Assembly (NCBI GenBank): GCA_026709415.1 | Contig: JAPOSZ010000029.1 | Span: 1-64,000 of the forward strand | Direction: 5' to 3' | Source: Flavobacteriaceae bacterium | GTDB lineage: Bacteria; Bacteroidota; Bacteroidia; Flavobacteriales; Flavobacteriaceae | Length of the DNA: 64,000 nt | In this document: piece after piece, positions 18,611 through 28,164 of the stretch | Layout of the letters: each line of letters opens with the position of its first letter | How positions within the stretch are numbered: position 1 is the first letter of the stretch | Made by a program: the position numbers and the translations under genes | The notes under the pieces: model-generated | What the model saw: only the letters and a program-made list of their open reading frames with translations | What the model was told of the DNA's origin: nothing | The model's database searches: none

Positions 18611-18721
18611 ACTCAATGCTTTCAGAAAGGGAATGGATTTTAATGCTAAAGTTTTGACTCTGAAAATCTGTTTGGAATTATTAAACAAAATCCTCAACTT
18701 TAATTATCAATCTAAATTATT

Positions 18722-19903
18722 TTGAATCAATTAACTGTTGTAGTAGGGCTTTCAGGAGGAGTTGATTCGTCTGTGGCTGCCCTTTTGCTAAAAAAACAAG
18801 GCTATAGAGTCATTGGTTTGTTCATGAAAAATTGGCATGATACATCTAAGACCATTTCTAATGAATGTCCTTGGTTGGAAGATAGTTATGACGCCATGAT
18901 GATTGCTGATCGGCTTGGTATTCCATTTCAGACCATCGATTTTTCAGGTGAATATCAAACCAAAGTGATTGACTATATGTTTGAAGAGTACCGCCAAGGG
19001 AGAACCCCTAATCCAGATGTGGTCTGTAACAAAGAAATTAAATTCGATTTGTTTTTGAAAGCAGCACTGGATCTTGACGCTGATTTTATTGCCACGGGTC
19101 ATTATTGTCGAAAGAAAGAGTTGACTCATACAACGGGAAAAAAGGGTTTTAAACTCTTAACAGGAATCGATAAAACCAAAGATCAATCTTATTTTTTATG
19201 TCAATTAACTCAAAAGCAATTGAGTAAGGTATTGTTTCCCATTGGTCATTTAAAAAAATCGGAAGTCCGATCCATTGCAAAAGAAAACAATTTGGTTACG
19301 GCTGAAAAAAAGGATTCTCAAGGTCTATGTTTTGTGGGTAAAGTGAAACTGCCTGAGTTTTTAAAACAAAAACTAAAACCTAAAATAGGAGAGGTGATCG
19401 AAATCCAATCCAATCATCATAAGTACAATGCCATAAAAGCAGAAGAAAACCCCGAAAATCGTATACTTGGATATCATTATTATCCTACAGATGGACAGAT
19501 GATTGGTCATCATCAAGGGGCTCATTTTTATACCATTGGTCAAAGAAAAGGCTTTGCCATAGGGGGCAATGACCAACCATTATTTGTTATAGGAATTGAT
19601 ACAATAAAAAATATAGTATACATGGGAAAGGGTAAAAATCATCCAGGATTGTACCGACAGACCTTATTGGTTGAATCCAATAAGGTGCATTGGATAGCAA
19701 AAGAGGGGATTAATCAAAACGATGCATCGCTAGATGTTCTAGCCCGAATACGATACCGACAAGCACTAGAAAAAGCAAAACTTTTTATGGTGAAGAATGG
19801 TTTAATGCTATGGTTTGAAAGACCTCAATTCGCCATTACTCAAGGTCAATTTGTGGCTTGGTACGAAAAAGACGAATTAATTGGTTCGGGAGTTATCGCT
19901 TAA
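18722..19903 (+). CDS. mnmA: tRNA 2-thiouridylase MnmA
   Basis: Thiolates U34 of tRNAs for Lys, Glu and Gln. The 393-aa product has the PP-loop [12 protein letters not shown] (9-20), catalytic cysteines in NPDVVCNKE (Cys102) and DSQGLCFVG (Cys203), and the TGHYCR segment. An insertion (about 220-255) before the FYTIGQRKG motif matches the longer Bacteroidota form. The first possible start is TTG 18722, only eight residues before the PP-loop; no ATG or GTG fits, so TTG initiation is well supported. A 111-nt gap separates it from yidC. Confidence 0.96.
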   Translation: MNQLTVVVGLSGGVDSSVAALLLKKQGYRVIGLFMKNWHDTSKTISNECPWLEDSYDAMMIADRLGIPFQTIDFSGEYQTKVIDYMFEEYRQGRTPNPDVVCNKEIKFDLFLKAALDLDADFIATGHYCRKKELTHTTGKKGFKLLTGIDKTKDQSYFLCQLTQKQLSKVLFPIGHLKKSEVRSIAKENNLVTAEKKDSQGLCFVGKVKLPEFLKQKLKPKIGEVIEIQSNHHKYNAIKAEENPENRILGYHYYPTDGQMIGHHQGAHFYTIGQRKGFAIGGNDQPLFVIGIDTIKNIVYMGKGKNHPGLYRQTLLVESNKVHWIAKEGINQNDASLDVLARIRYRQALEKAKLFMVKNGLMLWFERPQFAITQGQFVAWYEKDELIGSGVIA

Positions 19904-20080
19904 AATTGATTTAGGGGATTTTTATATTAGACGAAATGAAATCATTTTCTTAAATTCCGTCTGGGTTCAAAGTGTTAATATACTAAACGATTATAGAATG
20001 GATGCAACTGTGGGATCAATGATGAGATCGTTTCTGCTTTCAATGGTATGAAAATTAAAAAGTTTGTGTAGTCAAAATGT

Positions 20081-21055
20081 ATGAATCATAAAATTGCGCG
20101 TTTTCACGTCATATTAATCATGATTTTAATTCATCGATTGATTTATGCTCAAAGTGATTATCAACAAATCATTCCTGAAACTCAACTTTCTATCGATATG
20201 GTTTATGTTAAAGGAGGCCCCTTTATGATGGGTTCACCAGAAACTGAAAAGGGGCGCTATGGTGATGAAGGGCCACAACATCCTGTGGAAATCGATGATT
20301 TTTGGATTGGGAAATATGAAATATCCTGGGATATTTATAAACTATTTTTAGATCGACATATTGATAATTTAATCGAAGAACTTAATTCAAGTGAGGTAGA
20401 AATTCGAGTGGATGCAATATCTGGAGCAACCCCACCATATACCGATATGAGTTTTGGAATGGGTATCAATGGATATCCAGCCATTGGTATGACACAACAT
20501 GCGGCCAATACATTTTGTCAATGGTTATCGGCAATCACTGGTAAATTTTATAGGCTACCTACTGAAGCAGAATGGGAATATGCCGCCAGAGCAGGAAACC
20601 AGTCAAGATATTCCTTTGGTGATGATGAAAGGGAATTGGATCAATTTGGTTGGTATCAAAAAAATAGTGATGGAAAATATCAACCAATTGGTCAAAAAAA
20701 TCCTAATCCATGGGGATTATATGACATGCATGGGAATGTTTCAGAATGGACGCTAGATCAATATATTTCAAATATTTATCAACTTCGAGATTCACTAGTG
20801 TTAAACCCCTATGAAATCCCCACTAAACGTTACCCTCGGTCAGTTAGAGGGGGATCTTGGAAAGATTTTTCTGAAAAACTGAGATCAGCAGCTCGTGGAA
20901 GATCATCAAGTACTTGGAAACTCAGAGATCCACAAATTCCCAAAAGTATTTGGTGGCACACGGATGCAGATTTTGTTGGGTTTCGAATCCTAAGACCCAA
21001 AAACACACCAAGCCCAGAACAACAATTAATCTATTGGCAAAGTGCTGAAAAATAA
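20081..21055 (+). CDS. secreted formylglycine-generating-enzyme (SUMF1/EgtB-like) family protein
   Basis: A 324-aa protein with an N-terminal signal peptide (VILIMILIHRLIYAQ) and one FGE-sulfatase domain: GGPFMMGSPE (about 45-54), PQHPVEIDDFWIGKYEIS, YPAIGMTQHAANTFCQWL, YRLPTEAEWEYAARAG, NPWGLYDMHGNVSEWT, VRGGSWKD and the terminal VGFRILRP. True FGE matures sulfatases, but many Bacteroidota members have other roles (gliding/secretion or unknown), and no sulfatase is nearby. The N-terminal export signal places it outside the cytoplasm. It heads a same-strand group with two exported sugar-enzyme-like genes; the next start is 80 nt downstream. Confidence 0.87.
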   Translation: MNHKIARFHVILIMILIHRLIYAQSDYQQIIPETQLSIDMVYVKGGPFMMGSPETEKGRYGDEGPQHPVEIDDFWIGKYEISWDIYKLFLDRHIDNLIEELNSSEVEIRVDAISGATPPYTDMSFGMGINGYPAIGMTQHAANTFCQWLSAITGKFYRLPTEAEWEYAARAGNQSRYSFGDDERELDQFGWYQKNSDGKYQPIGQKNPNPWGLYDMHGNVSEWTLDQYISNIYQLRDSLVLNPYEIPTKRYPRSVRGGSWKDFSEKLRSAARGRSSSTWKLRDPQIPKSIWWHTDADFVGFRILRPKNTPSPEQQLIYWQSAEK

Positions 21056-21135
21056 ATTGAACGATAGTGTTAAAACGAAACGGTGGTGAATTCTCATCAC
21101 TGAAAATCAATAATTATAAATTTCAAGAATTTTTT

Positions 21136-22455
21136 ATGAGGACAAATAAAACAACAAAATCTTCAAGAAGAAACTTTGTTAAAACTTCCACATTATTGAC
21201 TGGAGGGATTTTAACAATTCCACCATCATTAAAGGTCTTTTCAATGCCAAAATCCGATACCGTGTTAAAAATAGCTTTGATTGGTTGTGGTGGACGCGGT
21301 TCCGGGGCTCTTGTGAATGCATTACAAGCCGATGAAAATGTCAAACTAGTGGCTATGGCAGATGCTTTTCAGGATCGGATAGATTCTAGTTTGAAAGGGA
21401 TCAATGACCATTTTGACGGTGAAAAAACCATCGAATTATCCAAAGAATTCCAGTTTACTGGATTTAATGCTTATAAAAAAGCCATTGATTTAGCGGATGT
21501 TGTTTTGTTAGCTACCCCACCAGGATTTAGACCTACGCACTTTGATTATGCCGTCAAACAAAACAAGCATGTTTTTATGGAAAAACCATTGGCCACTGAT
21601 CCGGTCGGTGTTAAAAGAATATTAGATTCTAATAAAGAGGCTATGAATAAAAAACTGAATGTTGTGGTGGGGTTACAAAGACATTATTCAAACAAATATT
21701 TGGACCTGTACTCTAGAGTACAAGATGGTCTCATCGGCAAAATTATCAGTGGACAAGTCTATTGGAATAGTGCCGGGGTATGGGTTTATGAAAGAAAAGA
21801 AGGTCAGTCGGAATTAGAATACCAAATGCGGAATTGGTATTATTTTAATTGGTTGTGTGGAGATCATATCGTAGAACAACACATTCATAATATCGACATA
21901 GCCAATTGGTTTATCGGAGAGCATCCATTGACGGCACAGGGTATGGGAGGCCGTCAAGTTCGAAATGGGAAAGATCATGGAGAAATCTACGATCATCATT
22001 TTGTAGAATTCACTTACCCTGGTGGGGCTGTTATTTCAAGTCAATGCCGACATATTCCAGGTTGCATGAATCGAGTCGATGAGGTCTTACAAGGGACCAA
22101 AGGAACCGTTTTTTTCGGTCAAGGCCTCGTCAAAGATTTAAATGGAAAAAAGATATATCAATATCAAGGTAGTAATGATCCCAATCCATATCAAGTTGAA
22201 CAAAATGAATTGTTTAAAGCTATAAGAAATGGAAATGTGATCAATGACGTAGACTATGCTGCTCACAGTACGCTTTCATCTATAGCTGGAAGGATGGCCA
22301 CTTATTCAGGAAGCGTCATTGAATTGAAAAAGGCGTTAGCATTGGATTACCAATTAGTTCCCGATGCATTGGATTGGGGAAGTACTCCGCCGGTATTGCC
22401 TGATGAAGATGGAAACTATCTCATTGCAAAACCAGGCGAAACATCATATTTCTAA
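21136..22455 (+). CDS. exported Gfo/Idh/MocA-family oxidoreductase
   Basis: Predicted NAD(P)-dependent oxidoreductase of 439 aa. The ATG at 21136 gives an N-terminus with a twin-arginine motif (SSRRNFVKTS, Arg11-Arg12) and a hydrophobic stretch, so Tat export is likely. The Rossmann motif is IALIGCGGRGSG (47-58); the family EKP triad is in HVFMEKPLATDP. The substrate-side segment WLCGDHIVEQHIHNIDIANW is characteristic of the Gfo/Idh group seen beside sugar-degradation genes. Its neighbour 4 nt downstream is another exported TIM-barrel enzyme, so the pair probably transforms a sugar or polyol together; the substrate is unknown. Confidence 0.9.
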   Translation: MRTNKTTKSSRRNFVKTSTLLTGGILTIPPSLKVFSMPKSDTVLKIALIGCGGRGSGALVNALQADENVKLVAMADAFQDRIDSSLKGINDHFDGEKTIELSKEFQFTGFNAYKKAIDLADVVLLATPPGFRPTHFDYAVKQNKHVFMEKPLATDPVGVKRILDSNKEAMNKKLNVVVGLQRHYSNKYLDLYSRVQDGLIGKIISGQVYWNSAGVWVYERKEGQSELEYQMRNWYYFNWLCGDHIVEQHIHNIDIANWFIGEHPLTAQGMGGRQVRNGKDHGEIYDHHFVEFTYPGGAVISSQCRHIPGCMNRVDEVLQGTKGTVFFGQGLVKDLNGKKIYQYQGSNDPNPYQVEQNELFKAIRNGNVINDVDYAAHSTLSSIAGRMATYSGSVIELKKALALDYQLVPDALDWGSTPPVLPDEDGNYLIAKPGETSYF

Positions 22456-22459
22456 AAAA

Positions 22460-23383
22460 ATGAATAGAAGAAATTTCGCGAGACTATTAACCTTATCTGC
22501 TCCTTTAACAGTACTTTCCAATTTTAATATAACGAAACTAGGGGGGACAAAATCCGTGTCTAAGAATAAATTCAACTTAAAATATGCGCCACATTTAGGA
22601 ATGTTTGTTCATTCAGCTGGTGAAAACCCAATAGATCAATTAAATTTTATAGCCGACATGGGTTTTGAGGCCTTTGAAGATAATCAAATGCGAAAAAGAG
22701 AAATTACTTTGCAGAAAGCTATGGCTTCTACTATGGAGAAGCTTGGATTACAAATGGGGGTTTTTGTAGCCCATACCATCAGTTGGAAAAAGGCAGATTT
22801 GGCATCAGGAAATCTTGAACTCAGAGAAAAGTTTTTAAAAGAAATTAAGGATTCAATTGAAACGGCCAAAAGAGTTCATGCCAAATGGATGACCGTCGTT
22901 CCTGGGCATATTGATCCACGACAAAATATGGATTACCAGACATCTCATGTGATTGAAACTTTGAAAAGAGCGTCAGAAATGTTGGAACCCCACGAATTGG
23001 TTATGGTATTAGAGCCTTTGAATTTCATCAACCATCCTGGACTATTTCTTTCTCGAATACCCCAAGCATATCAAATATGTAAAGCTGTTGATTCTCCTTC
23101 ATGTAAGATATTATTTGATGTTTATCACCAACAAATTCAAGAAGGAAACTTGATTCACAATATGAACATTTCTTGGGATGAAATAGGATATTTTCAAATA
23201 GGTGATAATCCTGGAAGAAAAGAACCCACTACCGGGGAAATCAACTACAAGAACGTTTTTAAATTTATCCATTCGAAAAATTATCAAGGAATTCTAGGCA
23301 TGGAACATGGTAATGCCACGGAAGGATTGGATGGTGAAAAGGCTCTCATTAAAGCGTATCAAACCGTCGATAATTTTCTCTAA
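22460..23383 (+). CDS. exported TIM-barrel sugar isomerase-like protein (hydroxypyruvate isomerase type)
   Basis: A 307-aa AP-endonuclease-2/xylose-isomerase-like TIM barrel. The ATG at 22460 gives a Tat-like signal (MNRRNFARLL followed by hydrophobic residues). Likely metal-binding segments are MVLEPLN, KILFDVYHQQIQEG, IGYFQIGDNPGR and the terminal ILGMEHG. The YFQIGDNPGR feature resembles hydroxypyruvate isomerase (Hyi) proteins, but such exported paralogues in Bacteroidota are usually of unknown substrate. Spaced 4 nt after the Gfo/Idh gene, it is very probably in the same transcript. Confidence 0.85.
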   Translation: MNRRNFARLLTLSAPLTVLSNFNITKLGGTKSVSKNKFNLKYAPHLGMFVHSAGENPIDQLNFIADMGFEAFEDNQMRKREITLQKAMASTMEKLGLQMGVFVAHTISWKKADLASGNLELREKFLKEIKDSIETAKRVHAKWMTVVPGHIDPRQNMDYQTSHVIETLKRASEMLEPHELVMVLEPLNFINHPGLFLSRIPQAYQICKAVDSPSCKILFDVYHQQIQEGNLIHNMNISWDEIGYFQIGDNPGRKEPTTGEINYKNVFKFIHSKNYQGILGMEHGNATEGLDGEKALIKAYQTVDNFL

Positions 23384-23394
23384 TAAAATTTTGA

Positions 23395-24336
23395 TTGTAT
23401 AATCGATTGACAAAATTATTGGGTATTAGGTACCCCATTATTCAGGCCGGTATGGTTTGGAATAGTGGTTGGAAATTGGCTTCAGCTGTTTCAAATTCAG
23501 GTGGATTGGGACTCATTGGATCAGGATCGATGAATCCGGAAATTCTTCAAGAGCATATTGTTAAATGCCAAAAAGCAACCCAATTTCCTTTTGGTGTCAA
23601 TGTTCCTTTACTATACAGTAAAATCGAACAACAAATGGATGTTATTATCCAAAATAATGTCCCCATTGTATTTACATCGGCTGGCAATCCCTCAATCTGG
23701 ACAGATACTTTAAAGCAAAAAGGAATTATAGTAGCCCATGTCGTCAGTTCAGTGAAATTTGCTCAGAAGGCTCAAAATAGTGGTGTAGATATTATTGTGG
23801 CTGAAGGTTTTGAAGCTGGAGGTCATAACGGCAGAGAGGAAACAACAACGATGGTTTTGATTCCAATTGTAAAAAAAGCTATCCATATTCCTTTGATCGC
23901 AGCCGGTGGAATTGGTTCAGGTAGTGCGATGTTAGCTGCAATGGCATTAGGAGCGGAGGGAGTGCAAATTGGATCACGTTTTGCCATCACTCATGAATCT
24001 TCTTCACATTTGAAATTCAAACATAAAGTTGTGGATTTGATGGATGGAGATACTGTATTAACACTAAAGGAACTAGCTCCAGTTCGCCTAATTAAAAATG
24101 CTTTTTATAATGATGTTTTATCTGCATACCAAAAAGGAGCTTCTAAGGAAGAATTGGCAAGATTATTAGGAAAGGGTAGAGCTAAATTAGGTATGTTTGA
24201 AGGTGATTTAGATCAAGGGGAATTAGAAATTGGTCAAGTTTCGGCACAATTGGATTCAATAAAATCGGCATGGAAACTCATGGATGAATTAGTTAGAGAA
24301 TTTAACAAAACTTTCAGGAGTTTAAAGTCAATGTAG
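23395..24336 (+). CDS. nitronate monooxygenase / 2-nitropropane dioxygenase family protein
   Basis: FMN-dependent TIM-barrel oxygenase of 313 aa. Family segments are GIRYPIIQAGMVW, SNSGGLGLIGSGSM, PFGVNVPLL, VAEGFEAGGHNG (with the catalytic-region His) and the FMN phosphate site IPLIAAGGIGSGSAMLAAMALGAEGVQIGSRF given in two halves IPLIAAGGIGSG and GAEGVQIGSRF. It may oxidise nitronates; some family members act as enoyl reductases instead. No ATG lies before the conserved PIIQAGM, so TTG at 23395 (or 23407) is the start. It follows the isomerase-like gene by 11 nt. Confidence 0.88.
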   Translation: MYNRLTKLLGIRYPIIQAGMVWNSGWKLASAVSNSGGLGLIGSGSMNPEILQEHIVKCQKATQFPFGVNVPLLYSKIEQQMDVIIQNNVPIVFTSAGNPSIWTDTLKQKGIIVAHVVSSVKFAQKAQNSGVDIIVAEGFEAGGHNGREETTTMVLIPIVKKAIHIPLIAAGGIGSGSAMLAAMALGAEGVQIGSRFAITHESSSHLKFKHKVVDLMDGDTVLTLKELAPVRLIKNAFYNDVLSAYQKGASKEELARLLGKGRAKLGMFEGDLDQGELEIGQVSAQLDSIKSAWKLMDELVREFNKTFRSLKSM

Positions 24337-24481
24337 CAATTACAAGTTCAATGCGTCTTGCACATGATAGGCTATTTTAAAAGACCAGATTTTTTAAATT
24401 TCAAACTATTAAAATAAGTTTCAAAACAATACCTACGGAGGCCTTAAATTTTGATAATTTGAGGAGCAATAAATTTTTAGT

Positions 24482-25330
24482 ATGACAGATGAACTCAAAT
24501 TGATAAATGAGATTGGTGGTACAGCGTTTGTGATTGCTACGATTAGAGCGCTAGAATCAAAAAAGTCTAATCCACTGTTTGAAGATTCGTACGCTGATTT
24601 TTTTTCTAATGAAGTAGCAAAAAAAGCTGCTTTTCAGATGCAGGAAAACTTTCCGCCTTCGACCATAATGATTAGTTTTCGAACTCGATATTTTGACCAA
24701 TTAGTGATAAAAGCCTTTGAGCGTGGAGTAAGGCAAATTGTCCTTTTGGGAGGTGGATTTGACATGCGTGCACATCGATTTTCACATCCAAAAGTCAAGT
24801 TTTTTGAAATTGATCAACCAGCGATTATTGACTATAAAAGTTCTGTTTTAAAGGAAAATGGAATATCTCAATCCCCTTCTGTTAAGTGTAATTATTTAAA
24901 AACAAATATCATTCATGAGCTCGAAAAAATAGGCTTCGATTGCACTAAGAGTAGTTTATTCATTTGGGAAGGAAACACCATGTATTTACCTCCTGAAAGC
25001 ATTATTCCATTCTTAAATAAACTGTCTCAAGAAATTTCTTCACTTACCATTGCGTTCGACTTTTTTGCTTTAGAACTAATAAACCGAAGTTTAAATAGTC
25101 CAGAAGAAAACGAATTAATACAAGGAATTGAAAGTGCTTTGAAGGTTAACTTCCAAAATGGATTTCCTAATTTGAGCCTATTTGAAAAACAAACCCCATT
25201 AAAGATATCAAACTCAAATTCTTTTTTTTCTATGGCCAGCGAATTTGGACAACAAAAAGCGGTTGAAAATTATACCAAAGATTGGATTAATTTTCTTGAA
25301 CTGTATCGTTATTGTCTCTTGAAAAATTAA
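24482..25330 (+). CDS. class I SAM-dependent methyltransferase (PPM1/LCMT-like, TIGR00027 type)
   Basis: A 282-aa methyltransferase of the leucine-carboxyl-methyltransferase-like group. The SAM site is IVLLGGGFDMRAHRF (about 83-97), followed by the acidic strand KVKFFEIDQPAIIDYK; SLFIWEGNTMYLP is the typical motif IV region. The substrate is unknown; bacterial members often methylate carboxylates or phenolics. A purine-rich GAGGAGC lies 20 nt before the ATG, too far for a normal Shine-Dalgarno. The gene stands alone between 145-nt and 84-nt gaps. Confidence 0.85.
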   Translation: MTDELKLINEIGGTAFVIATIRALESKKSNPLFEDSYADFFSNEVAKKAAFQMQENFPPSTIMISFRTRYFDQLVIKAFERGVRQIVLLGGGFDMRAHRFSHPKVKFFEIDQPAIIDYKSSVLKENGISQSPSVKCNYLKTNIIHELEKIGFDCTKSSLFIWEGNTMYLPPESIIPFLNKLSQEISSLTIAFDFFALELINRSLNSPEENELIQGIESALKVNFQNGFPNLSLFEKQTPLKISNSNSFFSMASEFGQQKAVENYTKDWINFLELYRYCLLKN

Positions 25331-25414
25331 AAGGATTCAACCATAGAATCAAAGATTAATGAATCTTCAGATACCGTTTCATAAAGAGGAAATTTCACAC
25401 ATAGAGAGGCAAAT

Positions 25415-26635
25415 TTAAGATTCACTCTTTTTCCAATCAATGGGTACTTGGTGCCTGATTAAATCTTCAAAGCGTTCTCTTTTTCTAATGAGATGTGATT
25501 GATGACCGTACCATAATACTTCTATTGGTCTATACCTTGAATTATAGTTGCTAGACATCATATAACAGTAAGCCCCAGTATTTCGAAATGCTAGAATATT
25601 CCCCTCTGTAATTTCTTGAATCTTTCTATTAGACCCAAATGTGTCTGTTTCACAGATGTAGCCAACGACTGTATAATAGCGACTTTTCCCGTCTTGGTTT
25701 GAAATATTGTCAATTTGATGGTATGCATCGTAGAACATGGGTCGAATCAAGTGATTAAATCCAGAATCAACATGAGCAAAAACCGTAGAAGTCGTTTGTT
25801 TTATGGCATTCACTTTCACCAAAAAATGTCCTGCTTTACTGACTAAAAACTTACCAGGTTCAAAAACTAATGATACTTCTTTTCCATATTTATGGCAAAA
25901 GGTTTCGAAGCGTTGTCTTAATTTCTCACCCAATTCTTCAATATTGGTTTCAGCATCTTGTTGGTAATAGGACACTTTGAATCCACTTCCAAAATCAATA
26001 AACTCTAAGTCATTAAATTCATGGGCATGTTTGAATAAAATATCAGTGGCTTTTAAAAACACATCAATATCCAAAATATCACTTCCTGTGTGCATATGAA
26101 CCCCATTAATTTTCATTTTAGTGATTTGAATAATTCTTTTGATGTGAGGAAATTGATGGATAGAAATGCCAAATTTAGAATCGATATGTCCAACGGATAT
26201 TTTTGAATTTCCTCCAGCCATGATATGTGGATTCAGACGAATGCCGACTGGAGTATTTGAATGGATGCTTCCGAATTGTTCTAGTAAGGATAAGTTATCA
26301 ATGATTATTTGAACCCCCATCTGAGATACCTTTTGAATTTCTTCAATTGATACCCCATTTGGAGTAAAAAATATTTGATGGGGTTGAAATCCCGCTTTTA
26401 AGCCCAGTTGAACTTCTTGTATAGATACCGTGTCGAGTCCAGCTCCCAAGTTTTTGAAAAGTTCTAGGATTGACAGATTAGATAAAGCTTTACAGGCATA
26501 TTGAATTTTTAACTGGGGCATTCCATCAAACGCATTAATCAATCGTTGGTATTGTTTAATCATGGTATTTCCATCATAGACATACAATGGCGTTCCATAT
26601 TGTTGGGCAATAGATAATAATTCTTGATCATTCAT
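25415..26635 (-). CDS. lysA: diaminopimelate decarboxylase
   Basis: PLP-dependent fold-III decarboxylase converting meso-diaminopimelate to L-lysine. The 406-aa product has TPLYVYDG near the N-terminus, the PLP lysine in IQYACKALSN (Lys49), the phosphate-binding GSGFKVSY and FEPGKFLV, the metal/substrate segment VGYICETDTFG (catalytic Cys) and C-terminal NTGAYCYMMSSNYNSR. The ATG at 26635 fits the family. dapD at 42.4-43.2 kb supplies an upstream step of the same pathway but is not linked. Confidence 0.95.
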   Translation of the reverse strand: MNDQELLSIAQQYGTPLYVYDGNTMIKQYQRLINAFDGMPQLKIQYACKALSNLSILELFKNLGAGLDTVSIQEVQLGLKAGFQPHQIFFTPNGVSIEEIQKVSQMGVQIIIDNLSLLEQFGSIHSNTPVGIRLNPHIMAGGNSKISVGHIDSKFGISIHQFPHIKRIIQITKMKINGVHMHTGSDILDIDVFLKATDILFKHAHEFNDLEFIDFGSGFKVSYYQQDAETNIEELGEKLRQRFETFCHKYGKEVSLVFEPGKFLVSKAGHFLVKVNAIKQTTSTVFAHVDSGFNHLIRPMFYDAYHQIDNISNQDGKSRYYTVVGYICETDTFGSNRKIQEITEGNILAFRNTGAYCYMMSSNYNSRYRPIEVLWYGHQSHLIRKRERFEDLIRHQVPIDWKKSES

Positions 26636-26824
26636 ACAATCTAATTTCGATGACGAAAATATATTTTAATTATTGAGTACTCTATTGAAAACGAAATTTT
26701 TAATGAATTGGCCAAATCAAGTTATGTACTTAACAAGTTCAATAAATTTCAATTCAACTATTTTCATTAGTGTACTGAGCGATTAAAACAACATAATATT
26801 TGGTGAGTCTTTGGTATATTATTA

Positions 26825-26832
26825 TATTTTTG
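26825..26832 (+). promoter_or_regulatory. candidate promoter of sucC
   Basis: TATTTTTG matches the -7 consensus and ends 19 nt before the sucC ATG. A TTTG at 26799-26802 lies 22 nt upstream, slightly longer than the usual spacer of about 19-20 nt, so it may be the -33 element. This is the most complete promoter candidate in the window. Confidence 0.5.
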
Positions 26833-26851
26833 AAGGCCAACCTATCAATCT

Positions 26852-28042
26852 ATGAACATACATGAATATCAGGGAAAAGCCTTGCTTGAGTCCTTTGGCG
26901 TATCGATATCAAAGGGAATAGTTGCCAATACCCCCCTGCAAGCCAAAGAAGCGGCCATTGAATTACAAAAAATAACAGGGACGGAAAAGTTCGCAGTAAA
27001 GGCTCAAATTCATGCCGGTGGGAGGGGTAAAGGGGGTGGTGTTAAAATAGCTTCTGATATCGATCAAGTGTATGCCTATGCTAATCAAATATTGGGAATG
27101 CAATTGATTACTCCTCAAACCCCACCTGAAGGTAAAAAAGTCGATCAAGTATTGATTGATCAAAATGTGTATTATCCTGGAGAATCCCAACCGCAAGAGT
27201 TTTATATGTCGGTATTATTGAATCGTCAAACAGGGAAAAATATGATGGTTTATTCAACTGAGGGGGGTATGGATATCGAGGCCGTTGCAGAAAAGACTCC
27301 GGAATTGATTTTCAAACAAGAAGTAGACCCTGTGGTGGGTTTTCTTCCTTTTCAAGCTAGAAAAGTCGCTTTTGATTTGGGGTTAAAAGGAAAATCTTTT
27401 ACTCAAATGACAAAGTTTGCAAGCGCTCTGTATAATGCTTTTGTTGGTGTGGATGCTTCCCTTTTTGAAATCAATCCTGTGTTTAAAACATCAGATGACA
27501 AAATCATGGCCATTGATTGTAAAGTCACTTTGGATAACAATGCCCTATTTCGGCATAAAGATTTTTACGAATTAAGAGATTTGACGGAAGAACATCCAAT
27601 AGAAGTTGAAGCCAGTCAAGCGGGGCTCAATTATGTTGCACTCAGTGGGAATGTTGGATGTATGGTCAATGGAGCTGGTTTGGCGATGGCCACCATGGAT
27701 TTGATCAAGCAGTCAGGAGGAGATCCAGCCAACTTCCTTGATGTTGGTGGAACAGCAGATAGTGCTCGTGTAGAAACTGGTTTTCGATTGATTTTGCGTG
27801 ATCCAAAAGTAAAATGTATTCTAGTGAATATTTTTGGTGGCATTGTTCGATGCGATAAAGTGGCCAAAGGCATAGTCGATGCCTATCAGAATCTTGGCGT
27901 AGTCGATGTGCCAATTATCGTGAGACTTCAAGGAACCAATGCCGATATAGCGAAACGAATCATATCAGAGTCTAAACTCAATGTTCATTCAGCCATATTA
28001 TTTCAAGAAGTTGCCGATTTGGTACACAATACCATAAAATAA
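26852..28042 (+). CDS. sucC: succinyl-CoA synthetase (ADP-forming) beta subunit
   Basis: ATP-grasp subunit of the TCA-cycle enzyme that makes ATP or GTP from succinyl-CoA. The 396-aa product starts MNIHEYQGKALLESFGV, with KAQIHAGGRGKGGGVK (nucleotide site), LFEINPVF, MAIDCKVTLDNNALFRH, NVGCMVNGAGLAMATMD and the C-terminal VNIFGGIVRCDKVAKGI. All are canonical. sucD is not adjacent; its separation from sucC is common in Bacteroidota. Confidence 0.97.
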   Translation: MNIHEYQGKALLESFGVSISKGIVANTPLQAKEAAIELQKITGTEKFAVKAQIHAGGRGKGGGVKIASDIDQVYAYANQILGMQLITPQTPPEGKKVDQVLIDQNVYYPGESQPQEFYMSVLLNRQTGKNMMVYSTEGGMDIEAVAEKTPELIFKQEVDPVVGFLPFQARKVAFDLGLKGKSFTQMTKFASALYNAFVGVDASLFEINPVFKTSDDKIMAIDCKVTLDNNALFRHKDFYELRDLTEEHPIEVEASQAGLNYVALSGNVGCMVNGAGLAMATMDLIKQSGGDPANFLDVGGTADSARVETGFRLILRDPKVKCILVNIFGGIVRCDKVAKGIVDAYQNLGVVDVPIIVRLQGTNADIAKRIISESKLNVHSAILFQEVADLVHNTIK

Positions 28043-28164
28043 CGACATTGTGGCATTTTTATGTTAATTATTCGAGTTTTTTACTGTCAAAATGACTTGA
28101 AAATCCATAAGGAACAGAAATTGCTCATTAAGAGAGTGTATGTTAACCTTTAAATTTTTAAGTC

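Noticed and set aside
18437..18697. An 86-codon minus-strand frame over the end of yidC
   Set aside because: Mirror of the basic YidC tail coding region, with no independent evidence.
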